From Salicibibacter cibi (GTDB lineage Bacteria > Bacillota > Bacilli > Bacillales > Marinococcaceae), in contig NZ_CP054706.1 of the NCBI RefSeq assembly GCF_016495865.1, forward strand, positions 2,418,001-2,482,000: a stretch of 64,000 bases of DNA, written 5' to 3'. Shown here in pieces: positions 28,378 to 41,737 of the stretch. Made by a program: the position numbers and the translations under genes. The notes under the pieces are model-generated. The model worked only from the letters and a program-made list of their open reading frames with translations. It was not told the origin of the DNA and did not search any database. Within the stretch, counting starts at the first letter, position 1, and each line of letters starts with the position of its first letter.

Positions 28378-28634
28378 TCGTAAGCAACAAGCCCTCAAGC
28401 CTTTTCAGCTAACCCATCCCCGACAGAGGGAGCCAAAAAACCGGCTAAACGATGATCGGCCACAGTAATAGGGGATGTCTGTTTGTGTTTCTTGATAATT
28501 GTCTCAAACAGAGTGATGGGAGACAAAATCGTCGCTTACCCCTGCGATTTTGTCTTTATTCATTCTTTTGCGGACAAAACGCTCCCGTCCCTTATCAGTT
28601 TTGCCTTGAACAATCTGTCTGCCTTATTCAACCG
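28378..28634. other. Convergent gap downstream of pyrE; one strong hairpin
   Basis: No gene is seen. GACAAAATCG-13 nt-CGATTTTGTC (28513-28545 region) followed by TTTATT on the plus strand forms a 10-bp stem; short GACAAAA/TTTTGTC words recur nearby. It may terminate the pyr operon or be a separate element. Confidence 0.4.
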
Positions 28635-29245
28635 CTATCCCCACGTTTCCGGATTTTTTTGCCATTCAAGAAGAACGCCTCGATCTTTTTCCCTAATCTC
28701 CCCATTTTTAATGGACGCATCAATGAGCGCGTCAAAATCCGTTAGTGTCTCCAGACTCAAGCCCGCTTCTTCAAGCTTACGTTCGCCGATCGCGAGTCCG
28801 TAGGAAAAAATCGCGATAATGCCCAATACTTCAACGCCTTCCGCTTCAAGCGCTTTGGCCGCCTCGATCGCGCTCCCCCCCGTAGAGATCAAATCTTCGA
28901 CGACGACCGCTTTTTGCCCGGCGCTCACAGACCCCTCAATGAGATTTTCTTTGCCGTGGCCTTTTGCCTTCCCGCGCACGTACACCATCGGCAGTTCCAT
29001 GCGATCAGCCACGAGTGCCGCGTGAGGAATGCCCGCGGTGGCCGTGCCGGCGATGATATCCGCTTCCGAAAAATGTGCACGGATGTTATCGCTATACGCC
29101 TCGGCGATTTTCGTTCGCAATACGGGAAACGACAGTGTTAAACGATTATCACAATAAATAGGCGCTTTCAGCCCGGAAGACCAGGTGAACGGTTCGTTGG
29201 GCTGCAACGACACGGCACCGATACCGAGCAGCTCACTTGCCAGTT

Positions 29246-29261
<16 letters not shown>
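28635..29261 (-). CDS. pyrE: Orotate phosphoribosyltransferase
   Basis: About 208 residues; converts orotate and PRPP to OMP. The PRPP-binding motif VVVEDLISTGGSAIEAA is intact, as are FTWSSGLKAPIYCDNRL and GTATAGIPHAAL. ATG 29261 (MGKQIEL) was preferred, with GGATGGG upstream; an alternative ATG is at 29279. Last gene of the pyr operon, overlapping pyrF. Confidence 0.95.
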
Positions 29262-31670
<2,409 letters not shown>

Positions 31671-31823
31671 CGACTTTCGGCAAGGATGCCCCCACCTCTT
31701 AGCGTTAGCGTAGGTGGGGGAGGAATTGCCGTTGGCGTTAGCCAACTCCTTGCCTTCCTCCTTTCTAATTTAAATTTCACTAAATAATTGATATAATATG
31801 ATTAATGAAAGATGGTGAACCAT

Positions 31824-32942
31824 ATGAAGTTGACTTTGACGGCTAAGATCAAAATTATCCCTACATCAGAACAAGAAAATACCCTTCGTCAAACAGCTCA
31901 TGCTTATCGTGATGCCTGTAATAATGTTTCAGAAGTTGTATTCAACGAAAATACGTTGGTACAGGCTAAACTGCATAAATTAACGTACAAGGAACTACGT
32001 TCCACTTTTGGCTTGAAGTCACAAATGGCACAATCTGTGTTAAAAACGGTGATTGCAAAATACAAAACAACTAAGAGCAATGGGTATGAACGATCAAAAG
32101 TCCAATTTAAGAAACCGCAATTTGACTTGGTGTTTAACCGTGATTATTCTTTAACAAAAGGGTTGTTCTCCGTTAATACCCTTGCAGGGCGTATTAAAAT
32201 CCCTTTCCACACCAAAGGTCTTGAATCTTATTTCGATGGCACATGGACATTCGGAACAGCTAAATTGGTTAATAAATACGGAAATTGGTTCCTCCACATT
32301 CCTGTGTCAAAAGAGGTTGAAGAAACGAATCTCCACACCACCAATCAAGTTGTCGGGATTGATATGGGTGTCAATTTTACAGCCACAACGTTTGATTCAA
32401 AAGGGAAATCATGTTTCTTTAACGGTAAACAGATTAAACATAAACGTGCGAAGTATAAGCAAATGCGTAAAGAACTTCAAGAGAAGCAAACCCCTTCTGC
32501 CCGTAAACGATTAAAAGAAATCGGTCAACGAGAAAACCGTTGGATGCAAGACGTGAATCATTGTATCAGCAAGGCACTCGTTGATACTTACGGAAAAGAT
32601 ACGTTGTTTGTGATGGAAAATTTAACAGGTGTCCGTAACGCCACGGAAAAAGTGCGGGTGAAAGACCGTTATCAAACGGTATCATGGTCATTCTATGATC
32701 TTCGGCAAAAAATCGAATACAAAGCCCTGAAAAACGAGTCGTTAGGTATTGCTGTTGATCCGAAATACACGTCTCAAACGTGTCCGAAATGCGGTCACAC
32801 GGAAAAGGCGAACCGAAACAAAAAGACACATACATTTTGTTGTCAAACGTGCCGTTACACATCAAACGATGATCGTATTGGTGCGATGAATCTTCAACGA
32901 AAAGGAATTGAGTACATCGTTGAAGAAACTGCCCGAACATGA
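31824..32942 (+). CDS. tnpB: TnpB RNA-guided endonuclease (OrfB, IS605 family)
   Basis: 372 residues. The RuvC-like catalytic acids are all visible: D in VVGIDMGVNF (about residue 174), E in FVMENLTGV (about 275) and D in SNDDRIGAMN (about 350). The zinc finger CPKCGHTEKANRN...CCQTC lies between the last two. Family members form a complex with an omega RNA from the element's 3' end and cut targets next to a TAM. The N-terminus (MKLTLTAKIKIIPT) is intact, so the nuclease is probably active. Start 31824 fits the family; 31812 is the alternative. It lies opposite to the pyr genes. Confidence 0.92.
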   Translation: MKLTLTAKIKIIPTSEQENTLRQTAHAYRDACNNVSEVVFNENTLVQAKLHKLTYKELRSTFGLKSQMAQSVLKTVIAKYKTTKSNGYERSKVQFKKPQFDLVFNRDYSLTKGLFSVNTLAGRIKIPFHTKGLESYFDGTWTFGTAKLVNKYGNWFLHIPVSKEVEETNLHTTNQVVGIDMGVNFTATTFDSKGKSCFFNGKQIKHKRAKYKQMRKELQEKQTPSARKRLKEIGQRENRWMQDVNHCISKALVDTYGKDTLFVMENLTGVRNATEKVRVKDRYQTVSWSFYDLRQKIEYKALKNESLGIAVDPKYTSQTCPKCGHTEKANRNKKTHTFCCQTCRYTSNDDRIGAMNLQRKGIEYIVEETART

Positions 32943-33077
32943 TTCGGGTGGTTGGGTAGCTGTCAACCTGCCTGATGTGACACCACACTAAGATAGGAGG
33001 TCGCAAGACCGTTCGCACTATTGGGTCGTCACAAGCCCCCACTTCAAAATCTGTTAGGATTTAAGTGGTGGGTCGTT
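32800..33077 (+). ncRNA. Putative omega RNA (reRNA) scaffold at the tnpB 3' end
   Basis: By family precedent the guide RNA overlaps the tnpB 3' end and the right end and runs into flanking DNA, which becomes the guide. Here the region after the stop contains a GACCGTTCGCACTATTGGGTC hairpin-like segment (33006-33026) and the right-end stem at 33036-33073. The predicted guide would begin at 33078 (GACGCCTTCACCCC). Boundaries are inferred. Confidence 0.45.
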
Positions 33078-36000
33078 GACGCCTTCACCCCTTGAAGCGC
33101 CGGTACCGGTTCGGCGGCAAAAGACATCATTTCCAGCACGTGCAACAGTGCGAAAGCCGTGTCCATGGACGTTAAACAGACGATTTCATGTTCCACCGCT
33201 TCCCGGCGGATACGGAAACCGTCACGGGCGGGTTGCTTGCCTTTCGTTAAGGTGTTAATGACGAGTTGGGCGCCGCCGGATTGGATACGCTCGACGATGT
33301 TCGGAGAGCCTTCGCCGATTTTATGGACGCGTTCCGCATCGATGCCTCGTTCGTTTAAAAAGGCAGCCGTTCCTGCCGTTGCCATCACCTGAAACCCGAG
33401 GCGTTCAAAGCGGGCAGCGAGTTTTATCGCTTCTTCCTTGTCTTTATCGGCGATTGTGAACAGTACTCGCCCTTCACGGGGAATGTTCATGCCGGAAGCG
33501 ACCAATCCTTTATACAGCGCCTTTTCCAGCGTCAGATCCCGGCCTAGCACTTCGCCGGTTGATTTCATCTCCGGTCCGAGATGGATATCGACACGGCGAA
33601 GCTTCGTGAACGAAAAGACAGGCGCTTTTACAGCTACACGATCCGGTTCAGGCTGGATACGTTCATGATAGCCCAGCGCAGGCAATGTTTGCCCCAAAAT
33701 CACGTGAGTCGCAATCTGCGCCATCGGCACACCGGTCATTTTGCTTAAAAACGGCACTGTTCGGCTCGCGCGCGGGTTCACTTCAATGACGTACACGTCA
33801 TTTTCATAAAACACAAATTGAATATTTAAAAGCCCGATAATGTTTAACCCTGTGGCAAGCTTCTCGGTTTGGTCGATGACTTTTGCCTTCACCTGATCGG
33901 TGAGGGTTTGCGGAGGATACACGGCGATCGAGTCGCCGGAATGAACGCCCGCCCGTTCAATATGTTCCATCATGCCCGGGATAAAGACGTTTTTTCCGTC
34001 GGAGATGGCGTCGACTTCAATCTCTTTTCCGAAAAAGTAGCGGTCAATCAATACCGGATGCTCGGCGTGTACGTGAACGGCTTCCGCCATGTAGCGTTTA
34101 AGTTCTTGTTCATTCTCGACAATTTCCATCGCCCGCCCGCCGAGCACATAAGATGGGCGGACGAGGACCGGATATCCGAGAGTGACAGCGGCGTCAATCG
34201 CCCCCTCCACCGACGTGGCCGTTTTTCCCGGCGGCATCGGGACGTCCAATTTCCTTAGCGCCTGTTCAAACTTGTCTCGGTCTTCGGCGCGGTCCATATC
34301 TTCAAGGGAAGTTCCGAGAATGGGCACGCCCGCATCTGCCAGTTGTTCGGCAAGATTGATCGCCGTTTGTCCGCCGAATTGCACAACGACGCCTTCCGGC
34401 TGTTCATGATCGACGACATTCATGACTTCTTCGAAGGTGAGCGGTTCAAAATACAACTTATCGGAAACGCTGAAATCGGTTGAAACCGTCTCCGGATTAT
34501 TGTTCATAATAATCGATTCATAACCGGCTTCCTGGATCGCCCATACCGTATGGACGGTAGCATAGTCGAATTCAACGCCTTGTCCGATGCGAATCGGTCC
34601 GGACCCGAGGACGAGAACCGAAGGTTTACTGCTTTTTCTTGATTTATTTTCCCCTTTGTAGGTGCTGTAAAAATAAGGCATTTCCGCCGCGCGTCCATCC
34701 GAAAACGTGTCGACCTTTTTAAACGTTGAGACGATCTGGTTTTCTTTTCTGAAGCTGCGAAGACGCGCTTCGCTCGTATCCCAAAGTTTCGCGATTTGTT
34801 GATCGGAAAACCCGTTGCTTTTTGCCTCTTCCAGAATCGCTTCATCCCATGGGGCATCCGCGAGCTTTTCGTGCAAGCGCACGAGCGTTTCCATGTGCAA
34901 AAGGAAGAAACGGTCGATGGCGGTTGCGGCGTGAATGGCCTCGACGCTATAGCCGCGGCGAAAGCCTTCCGTGAGGGCGTAAAGCCGTTCATCATCGGCG
35001 GTCCGCCATTTTCCTTCCAACTCTTCATCGTTCATTTCCCGATAATCGTCGACGAGCAAGTGATTTTCTTTCGTATCGAGGGAACGAATGCCTTTTAAGA
35101 GCGATTCTCCGAATGTGCGGCCGATCGCCATGATTTCGCCGGTCGCTTTCATTTGCGTCCCGAGCTTGCGGTTGGCGGACGCGAATTTATCAAACGGCCA
35201 GCGCGGAATTTTTGTAACGATGTAATCAAGACTCGGTTCAACATTGGCTTGCAATTCTTCCAAATGATAGCCGATAGCGATCTTTGCCGCTACTTTCGCG
35301 ATCGGGTAGCCGGTTGCTTTGGACGCAAGGGCCGAGGAACGGCTCACGCGAGGATTCACTTCGATGACGTAGTAATCGTCGCTATCGGGCGCTTGGGCAA
35401 ACTGCACGTTACACCCGCCTTCGATGCCGAGGGCGCGCACGATCGTGAGCGAGGCTTCTCGAAGCCGTTGTTGATCACCGTCCCTTAACGTCTGACTCGG
35501 CGCGACAACGATCGAGTCGCCCGTGTGGACACCGACGGGATCGATATTTTCCATGTCACAGACGATCATCGCGTCGTCACTCGCATCGCGGATCACTTCG
35601 TACTCCATCTCTTTCATGCCGGCGATGCTTTTTTCAACGAGGCATTGGTGCACGGGGCTGTTTGCCAGTCCTGTTTCCAAGATTTCGCGAAATTGTCCCC
35701 ACGTATCGACGAGGCCGCCACCTGTGCCACCAAGCGTATAAGCCGGCCGGACGATCACCGGCAAACCGATTTTTTCCAGGAATGCCTCGCCCTCTTCGAG
35801 CGTATGCACGATGTCGCTGGCGGGTACGGGTTGGCCGAGTTTATACATTAATGACCGGAAGGCGTCGCGATCTTCTGCTTCGCGTATCGCTTCCAAATCC
35901 GTGCCGAGCAATTCGACGCCGAATTGTTCCAACACGCCTTCGCCATGCAATTCCATCGCCAAGTTCAACCCTGTCTGCCCGCCCATCGTGGCGATAACAC

Positions 36001-36253
36001 CGTCGGGGCGCTCCTGGCGAATGATGCGGCTAACAAATTCAAATGTCAGCGGTTCTATATAGACGCTGTCGGCCATGTTCGTATCCGTCATAATCGTCGC
36101 CGGGTTCGAATTGATCAGGACCGTTTCATAGCCTTCTTCTTTCAATGCCTGGCAAGCCTGCGTGCCGGAGTAATCAAATTCGGCCGCCTGTCCGATAATG
36201 ATCGGACCGGACCCGAGTACGAGCACTTTTTTGATATCATCGCGTTTTGGCAT
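33044..36253 (-). CDS. carB: Carbamoyl-phosphate synthase large subunit (3' end altered by the IS)
   Basis: 1,069 residues with two ATP-grasp synthetase halves ([21 protein letters not shown] near the start, [19 protein letters not shown] in mid-protein), the oligomerisation region, and a C-terminal MGS-like allosteric domain (about 930-1055). It makes carbamoyl phosphate with the glutaminase CarA, whose gene is not in this operon. The last ten residues ([10 protein letters not shown]) come from the IS right end; the native protein would have ended ...GVKAS. AAAGGAGATGAAGG precedes ATG 36253. Confidence 0.96.
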   Translation of the reverse strand: MPKRDDIKKVLVLGSGPIIIGQAAEFDYSGTQACQALKEEGYETVLINSNPATIMTDTNMADSVYIEPLTFEFVSRIIRQERPDGVIATMGGQTGLNLAMELHGEGVLEQFGVELLGTDLEAIREAEDRDAFRSLMYKLGQPVPASDIVHTLEEGEAFLEKIGLPVIVRPAYTLGGTGGGLVDTWGQFREILETGLANSPVHQCLVEKSIAGMKEMEYEVIRDASDDAMIVCDMENIDPVGVHTGDSIVVAPSQTLRDGDQQRLREASLTIVRALGIEGGCNVQFAQAPDSDDYYVIEVNPRVSRSSALASKATGYPIAKVAAKIAIGYHLEELQANVEPSLDYIVTKIPRWPFDKFASANRKLGTQMKATGEIMAIGRTFGESLLKGIRSLDTKENHLLVDDYREMNDEELEGKWRTADDERLYALTEGFRRGYSVEAIHAATAIDRFFLLHMETLVRLHEKLADAPWDEAILEEAKSNGFSDQQIAKLWDTSEARLRSFRKENQIVSTFKKVDTFSDGRAAEMPYFYSTYKGENKSRKSSKPSVLVLGSGPIRIGQGVEFDYATVHTVWAIQEAGYESIIMNNNPETVSTDFSVSDKLYFEPLTFEEVMNVVDHEQPEGVVVQFGGQTAINLAEQLADAGVPILGTSLEDMDRAEDRDKFEQALRKLDVPMPPGKTATSVEGAIDAAVTLGYPVLVRPSYVLGGRAMEIVENEQELKRYMAEAVHVHAEHPVLIDRYFFGKEIEVDAISDGKNVFIPGMMEHIERAGVHSGDSIAVYPPQTLTDQVKAKVIDQTEKLATGLNIIGLLNIQFVFYENDVYVIEVNPRASRTVPFLSKMTGVPMAQIATHVILGQTLPALGYHERIQPEPDRVAVKAPVFSFTKLRRVDIHLGPEMKSTGEVLGRDLTLEKALYKGLVASGMNIPREGRVLFTIADKDKEEAIKLAARFERLGFQVMATAGTAAFLNERGIDAERVHKIGEGSPNIVERIQSGGAQLVINTLTKGKQPARDGFRIRREAVEHEIVCLTSMDTAFALLHVLEMMSFAAEPVPALQGVKASTTHHLNPNRF

Positions 36254-36285
36254 GTTCCTTCATCTCCTTTATTAGTTCCGCAAAA

Positions 36286-37212
36286 TTACAGGGCGCCTTT
36301 AAACGCAAAATCGTGTGATTTTGAGCGTTCAAATACATGTTTTAGTATCGCCATCCGTACGTACACCCCGTTCTCCACTTGTTTGAAAATACGCGAGCGC
36401 GGCGATTCAACGAGGGAAGTAGCAATCTCCACCCCTCGATTGAAGGGACCCGGATGCATAATGATCGCGCCCGGTTTCATCATTTTTTCCCGTTTTTCCG
36501 TTAGACCGAATTGCTCATGATAATGTACGGCATTTTGACTTGCTGTTTGCTCTGCGTGGCGCTCGTGTTGCACCCGGAGCAACATGACCACATCGGCTTG
36601 TTTAATGGCCGTATCGACAGAAACGTGGGCGCACCCTAAGGAGGGTTCCATCCAGTCATCCGGACCGGCCATCTGAACGTTCGCCCCTAGCCGCTTTAGC
36701 GCGCTAATATTGGAGCGGGCAACCCGGCTATGCCGGATATCTCCAATCATTGCCACATTCACCCCGGCGAAAGTGTGAAATTCCTCTTTGATCGTCATTA
36801 AATCGAGCATGCATTGCGACGGATGTTCCCCCTCTCCGTCACCGGCGTTAATCACGGGAATGGACAACCCGCCCAGTTGCTCGTAAAACTGTTTCTCAAC
36901 ATGCCGGACAACGACGGCGGAAGCACCGATCGCTTGCAGGGTACGAACGGTATCGTACAGCGATTCCCCTTTTTGCACACTGGACGTGTCGGCATCAATA
37001 TCAAGCACGTGGCATCCAAGGCGTTTTTGCGCGACTTCAAACGACATTTTCGTCCGTGTGCTCGGTTCGTAAAAAAGATTGGCAACGTAGGGACGTTCGG
37101 GAATCGTCCATGAGTTCCCTTCCTTAAAAGCAGCTGCGTCTTGCAGCAACGCGTGAATCGACCCAACGGATAACTCGTCAACGGTCGAAAAATGATGTGT
37201 TTGTTGATTCAT
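36286..37212 (-). CDS. pyrB: Aspartate carbamoyltransferase catalytic subunit
   Basis: 308 residues. The carbamoyl-phosphate motif FYEPSTRTKMSFE and the aspartate-loop region HPGPFNRGVE are present. ATGA overlap with the permease gene upstream; 32 bp to carB downstream. In B. subtilis pyrC and pyrAA (carA) lie between pyrB and pyrAB; both are absent here. Confidence 0.96.
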   Translation of the reverse strand: MNQQTHHFSTVDELSVGSIHALLQDAAAFKEGNSWTIPERPYVANLFYEPSTRTKMSFEVAQKRLGCHVLDIDADTSSVQKGESLYDTVRTLQAIGASAVVVRHVEKQFYEQLGGLSIPVINAGDGEGEHPSQCMLDLMTIKEEFHTFAGVNVAMIGDIRHSRVARSNISALKRLGANVQMAGPDDWMEPSLGCAHVSVDTAIKQADVVMLLRVQHERHAEQTASQNAVHYHEQFGLTEKREKMMKPGAIIMHPGPFNRGVEIATSLVESPRSRIFKQVENGVYVRMAILKHVFERSKSHDFAFKGAL

Positions 37213-38549
37213 TTCGGCCCACCTCCGCTGTCGTATTTTTCTTCTTCAAGGCTGGCGAATAATTGTCCGTTTCCATACCCGAGCGATTTATTTGGCATAA
37301 TGGCATGGAGGATCATGCCGATGATCGTTGCCAGCGCCATCGCGGGGATTTCCAGGTATTCCGTGATTGGGATGAACGCACCGCCGATCCCGATGACAAG
37401 GACGGTTGCGACGATGACGAGGTTGCGGTTCTCACCGAGATTAATCTCGTTTTCAATCAGCAAGCGCATACCGGCCGAGGCGATAATGCCGAACAAGAGA
37501 ATGGAGACACCGCCCATGACCGCATCCGGGATACTGGCAATCAAGGCTTCGATTTTCCCCGAAAATCCAAACAGAATCGCGAGTACAGCGGCGCCGCCGA
37601 TCACGAACACGCTGAAAATTTTTGTGATGGCAAGCACACCGATGTTTTCCCCGTACGTCGTATTCGGGGGACCGCCGACGAGGGAGGCGACGATGGAAGC
37701 CACGCCGTCCCCGAGCAACGAACGGTCCAACCCCGGATTGCGCAAAAAATTCCTTCCGACAATTTTGCTTAATACCATTTGGTCGCCGATATGTTCAGCC
37801 ATGGTAACAAGGGCGATCGGTGCCATAATGATAATGACCGTAAGCGACCATGTTGGCGTTACCGTTACAAACGGAATGGCGAAATCTGGGATGTGAAACC
37901 ACGGAGCGGCGGTCACTGCAGAAAGATCGACGATACCGGCCATGTACGCGATGATATAGCCCCCGACAAGACCGGTTAAAACGGGAATAACCCGGAGAAA
38001 ACCTTTAAAAAACACCGAAGTCACGATCGTAATCGCGAGCGTGGCAAGCGCGACGCTCAAATGGCGAAGGCTGTCCACGTATTGGCCCGTATCCTCGTCG
38101 AAATTCATCGCCATATCAATGGCGGTGGAAGCAAGCCCCAAGCCGATCACCATAATGACGGGACCGACGACGACCGGCGGCAAGAGGCGCATCAGCCAGC
38201 CGACACCGAAGACTCTGATAAGGACGGCGGTAAGGCCGTAAACAACGCCGGCGGTAAACGTCCCGAGCATCACGGCTGCCGCGCCTCCGAAGGACATGGC
38301 GGCAACTAACGGGAAGATAAACGCAAACGAAGATCCGATATAAGCCGGAATTTGCCCGCGGGTGACGAGCAGATAAGCGAGCGTTCCCAACCCGCTCGCG
38401 ATCAAAGCGATCGACGGGCTAAGTCCCGTCAAAATGGGCACGAGAATCGTCGCTCCGAACATGGCAAACAAATGCTGCAAACTGAGGATGATCCATTGGT
38501 GCCAAGCAGGTCGTTCTTGTACATCGAGTACCGGTTTTGTGTTTGTCAT
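37209..38549 (-). CDS. pyrP: Uracil permease (NCS2 family)
   Basis: 446-residue membrane protein of the nucleobase:cation symporter-2 family, with about fourteen hydrophobic segments. QHLFAMFGATILVP in TM1 and NTTYGENIGVLAITK in TM10 are family signatures; the acidic residues of AEHIGDQ and ENIG bind uracil in UraA. The second PyrR attenuator lies upstream; the gene overlaps pyrB. Confidence 0.95.
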   Translation of the reverse strand: MTNTKPVLDVQERPAWHQWIILSLQHLFAMFGATILVPILTGLSPSIALIASGLGTLAYLLVTRGQIPAYIGSSFAFIFPLVAAMSFGGAAAVMLGTFTAGVVYGLTAVLIRVFGVGWLMRLLPPVVVGPVIMVIGLGLASTAIDMAMNFDEDTGQYVDSLRHLSVALATLAITIVTSVFFKGFLRVIPVLTGLVGGYIIAYMAGIVDLSAVTAAPWFHIPDFAIPFVTVTPTWSLTVIIIMAPIALVTMAEHIGDQMVLSKIVGRNFLRNPGLDRSLLGDGVASIVASLVGGPPNTTYGENIGVLAITKIFSVFVIGGAAVLAILFGFSGKIEALIASIPDAVMGGVSILLFGIIASAGMRLLIENEINLGENRNLVIVATVLVIGIGGAFIPITEYLEIPAMALATIIGMILHAIMPNKSLGYGNGQLFASLEEEKYDSGGGPK

Positions 38550-38586
38550 GCTGTCGTCGCCTCCTGTTTGAAAACCTTTTTTTCAT

Positions 38587-38704
38587 AAAAAAACCCTTTG
38601 TCCGTGACAAAGAGGAAGGCGGCATGGGCAGACGGTCGTACGGCGCACCCCACGGGTTAGCGTCATGCCGTGTTCCTCTTATCAGCCTCACGGGACCGTT
38701 TTAA
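38587..38704 (-). promoter_or_regulatory. PyrR-binding attenuator between pyrR and pyrP
   Basis: The PyrR anti-antiterminator loop reads GGTCCCGTGAGGCTGATAAG on the minus strand (38698-38679), matching the ARUCCNGNGAGGYU type consensus. It is followed by an antiterminator region and a terminator CTTTGTC-acg-GACAAAG with a T run (38612-38587). UMP-bound PyrR would favour termination before pyrP. Confidence 0.9.
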
Positions 38705-38710
38705 AGAGGG

Positions 38711-39400
<690 letters not shown>

Positions 39401-39422
39401 GGGATTGATTTAATTGTAGTTA

Positions 39423-39450
39423 TTATTACAGAAAAAACGTAAGGTGTCAA
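39423..39450 (-). promoter_or_regulatory. pyr operon sigma-A promoter
   Basis: TTGACA (39450-39445) and TAATAA (39428-39423) with a 16-bp spacer, 20-30 bp upstream of the attenuator. Confidence 0.7.
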
Positions 39451-39767
39451 GATGAATTGCTAAAATAAATATCGTTTATATAAGTGGTCGTCCGTGAATC
39501 ATTCATGGCGCACGAAGCGGGTAGATACTAGCGATCTTTTTCAGAAAATGCTTTCCTTAATGGAGTTTATTAAATCGACCATCGTTTTGATGCAGTTCGG
39601 TCATATTTGTGAAATAAGGTTCCGATCTAAGAATTTTGTCTTGAAAAGCGTTAAAGGAAAACCAGGCGCGTTGATTATCTAAATTCATTTTTAAATAACT
39701 CTTCGTTACACCCTTAAAAAATGAAATAGTTGGTAAGTATGCCGTATTATGTTGCATTTGCGGACTC
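39451..39767. other. 317-bp gap with no recognised gene
   Basis: AT-rich sequence between the pyr promoter and the tandem array. A 76-codon minus-strand frame (39787-39557) exists but starts inside the repeats, has no clear ribosome site and resembles no family I know. Confidence 0.5.
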
Positions 39768-39769
39768 AT

Positions 39770-40128
39770 TTGCCGTTCGGCAACCATTATGAGTCCCCAA
39801 AACCCGAGCCTGAAGACTCACCTGGCTCTTATTCACCGTTTGGCGTCCTCAGATCCTGGTTCTGAGGACTCACCTGGCTCTTATTCACCGTTTAGAGTCC
39901 GCTGATCCCGTGCCTGAGGACTCACCTGGCTCTTATTCACCGTTTAGAGTCCGCAGATCCCGTGCCTGAAGACTCACCTGGCTCTTACTCATCGTTTAGA
40001 GTCCGCTGATCCCGTGCCTGAGGACTCACCTGGCTCTTATTCATCGTTTAGAGTCCGCAGATCCTGATTCTGAGGACTCATTTAGCTCTTTAGGTACCGT
40101 TAGAGTCCGCAGATCTCATTTGAGCTCA
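39770..40128. repeat. 52-bp tandem repeat array, about 6.5 units
   Basis: The word CCTGGCTCTT recurs at 39821, 39873, 39925, 39977 and 40029, with a degenerate copy at 40081: exactly 52 bp apart. Each unit contains GAGTCC and GGACTC, so hairpins can form within a unit or between neighbours. The centre units are nearly identical and the edges decay. A related hairpin GGACTCAT-TTGCCG-TT-CGGCAA-...ATGAGTCC flanks the left side. The array lies between rluD and the pyr promoter. Confidence 0.9.
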
Positions 40129-40219
40129 CTTTTTGCCTTAAAAAACTAGGGATAAATGATTAACTCTCTGCTTTGAATACTGTGAATTTCTGACACGTAG
40201 CACTAACGCCTGACGGCGT

Positions 40220-40234
40220 CATGAACCGCTCATG
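40220..40234. repeat. CATG-N7-CATG palindrome downstream of rluD
   Basis: GCGTCATG-aaccgct-CATGGC, sharing the seven-base loop and CATG boxes with the palindromes at 26905-26985 and 52885-53068. Confidence 0.55.
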
Positions 40235-40304
40235 GCTTCCCGAAATTCGGTAACGCGAGACGATTCGGGCGCTATAATTCAATTTTGGCACCTAAAAGAC
40301 ACAC

Positions 40305-41221
40305 TCACTCCCCTCGCCGTATCCCCTCAATCACTTTTTCCATATCGTCCGGGAGCGGCGCGTAGAATGTACACGTCTTCCCATCGTGCGGATGTGCCAG
40401 TGTTAGCTCCTCGGCATGAAGCGCCTGGCCGGAAAGCAGCTGCGAATGTCGGCGGTTTCCATACTTTGGATCCGCCACGACCGGGTGGCCAATATAAGCC
40501 ATGTGCACACGTATTTGATGGGTCCGACCGGTTTCCAAACGGCAACGGACGAGCGTATAATCCGAAAGCCGTTCCAATACGTCAAAATGCGTGACCGCTT
40601 CCTTGGCATGCACATCGGTAACAGTCATTTTTTGCCGATCCCAGGGGTCCCTTCCGATCGGCGCATCGATCGTTCCCTCCTCATGGGATACATTCCCGTG
40701 CACGAGCGCCCGATACACCCGTGACAACGAGTGCCTTTGCAATTGCTTCACGAGATGGGTGTGCGCGTGATTCGTTTTGGCAACGACCATCAAACCGCTC
40801 GTATCCTTGTCGATGCGATGGACGATGCCCGGTCGCAATTCTCCGCCTAAATCTGATAACGCATCCGTGTAATAAAGAAGCGCATTGACAAGGGTCCCGC
40901 CTGAATAATGGCCGGGAGCCGGATGGACGACCATCCCCCGCGCTTTGTTCACGACGAGCAAATCATCATCTTCATACCGTACATCAAGAGGGATGTCTTC
41001 GGCCTCTAACGTCAACGGCTCTTCGGCAGGGGATCCACCTGAATGTGATCTCCCTTTTGCAATTTATAATTGCTTTTCACCCTTCCGCCGCCGACCGACA
41101 CGTTCCCATCGTGAATCCATTGTTGGATCGACGTTCTTGATACGCCCAACGCTTTCGCCAGCCATTTGTCGATGCGTTCGTTTTTGTCCTCTTCAGGCAC
41201 GAGCCAGTTTTCAGGATTCAT
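40305..41221 (-). pseudogene. rluD: RluD-type 23S rRNA pseudouridine synthase (YlyB), frameshifted
   Basis: The S4 RNA-binding part (41221-41012, NERIDKWLAKALGVSRTSIQQW) and the catalytic part (to 40305) lie in different frames. The catalytic half is intact: HRIDKDTSGLMV with the active-site Asp, and LETGRTHQIRVHM. Adding one base to the four-base G/C run at 41029-41032 gives ...VDPPAEEPLTLEAEDIPL, the expected join, for a product of about 305 residues. The start ATG 41221 has AGGAG upstream and overlaps lspA. The catalytic half could still be made from TTG 41015. Confidence 0.88.
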
Positions 41222-41693
41222 TGGCTTTCTCCTTTTTCTCCCTGCGTTCATCGATAAACAATTTTATAATGAGCAAAATAACACCGACGGTTAGCGCACT
41301 ATCGGCAACATTAAAAATCGGAAAGCTGTATGTGCCAATGTAAACATCAACAAAATCAATCACTTCCCCATATAACATACGGTCGATAAAATTTCCAATC
41401 GTGCCGCCAAGCAATATGCCGAGTGGGATGCCGATCCACTTGTCTGTTCGCCCCATTTTCTTTATAAAATAAACAATACCGACGGTGACGATAATCGTCA
41501 CAATATAAAACAACCACATCTGCCCTTGCAAGATACCAAAAGCTGCACCGGCATTTCGATGGGACGTGATATGTATGACGTCTTCGATGATCGGGATCGT
41601 TTCGCCAATCTCCATATAAGCCGCTATAAGCCATTTCGTGAGCTGATCGGCGATAATCACGACCAGTGCGAGCAAATAGTAAATAAAAATCAC
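41211..41693 (-). CDS. lspA: Lipoprotein signal peptidase (signal peptidase II)
   Basis: 160-residue membrane aspartyl protease with four transmembrane helices. The catalytic Asps lie in GNFIDRMLYGEVIDFVDV and FNVADSALTVG; RNAGAAFGIL is also conserved. It cleaves diacylglyceryl-modified prolipoproteins. Located between ylyA and rluD as in B. subtilis. Confidence 0.95.
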   Translation of the reverse strand: MIFIYYLLALVVIIADQLTKWLIAAYMEIGETIPIIEDVIHITSHRNAGAAFGILQGQMWLFYIVTIIVTVGIVYFIKKMGRTDKWIGIPLGILLGGTIGNFIDRMLYGEVIDFVDVYIGTYSFPIFNVADSALTVGVILLIIKLFIDERREKKEKANES

Positions 41694-41737
41694 TCGGTTC
41701 CCCCCTTATCGTCATGGGTAAAAGAAAAGGCGGTGGG

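Larger units (their letters stand above)
31671..33077 (+). mobile_element. IS200/IS605-superfamily tnpB-only element (IS1341 type)
   Basis: 1,407 bp. The ends were placed by restoring the interrupted host sequence: joining 31670 to 33078 recreates TTCAT-GACGCC, in which the carB TGA and pyrK ATG overlap. No target duplication is present, as expected for this family. The left end folds (CCCCCACCT / AGGTGGGGG; GTTGGC-GTTA-GCCAAC); the right end folds (CCCCCACTT / AAGTGGTGGG). The pentamer TTCAT directly 5' of the left end fits the target/TAM role. Only tnpB is carried; tnpA is missing, so movement would need a transposase in trans. Confidence 0.9.

Noticed and set aside
31671..31745. In-frame N-terminal extension of pyrK
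   Set aside because: These 25 codons are the left end of the inserted element; the native start at 31670 is supported by reconstruction of the empty site.
39557..39787. 76-codon minus-strand frame beside the tandem array
   Set aside because: Its start lies inside a repeat hairpin, no clear Shine-Dalgarno is present, and I recognise no domain.
39770..40128. Possible CRISPR array
   Set aside because: The whole 52-bp unit repeats; there are no variable spacers between short constant repeats, and no cas genes are nearby.
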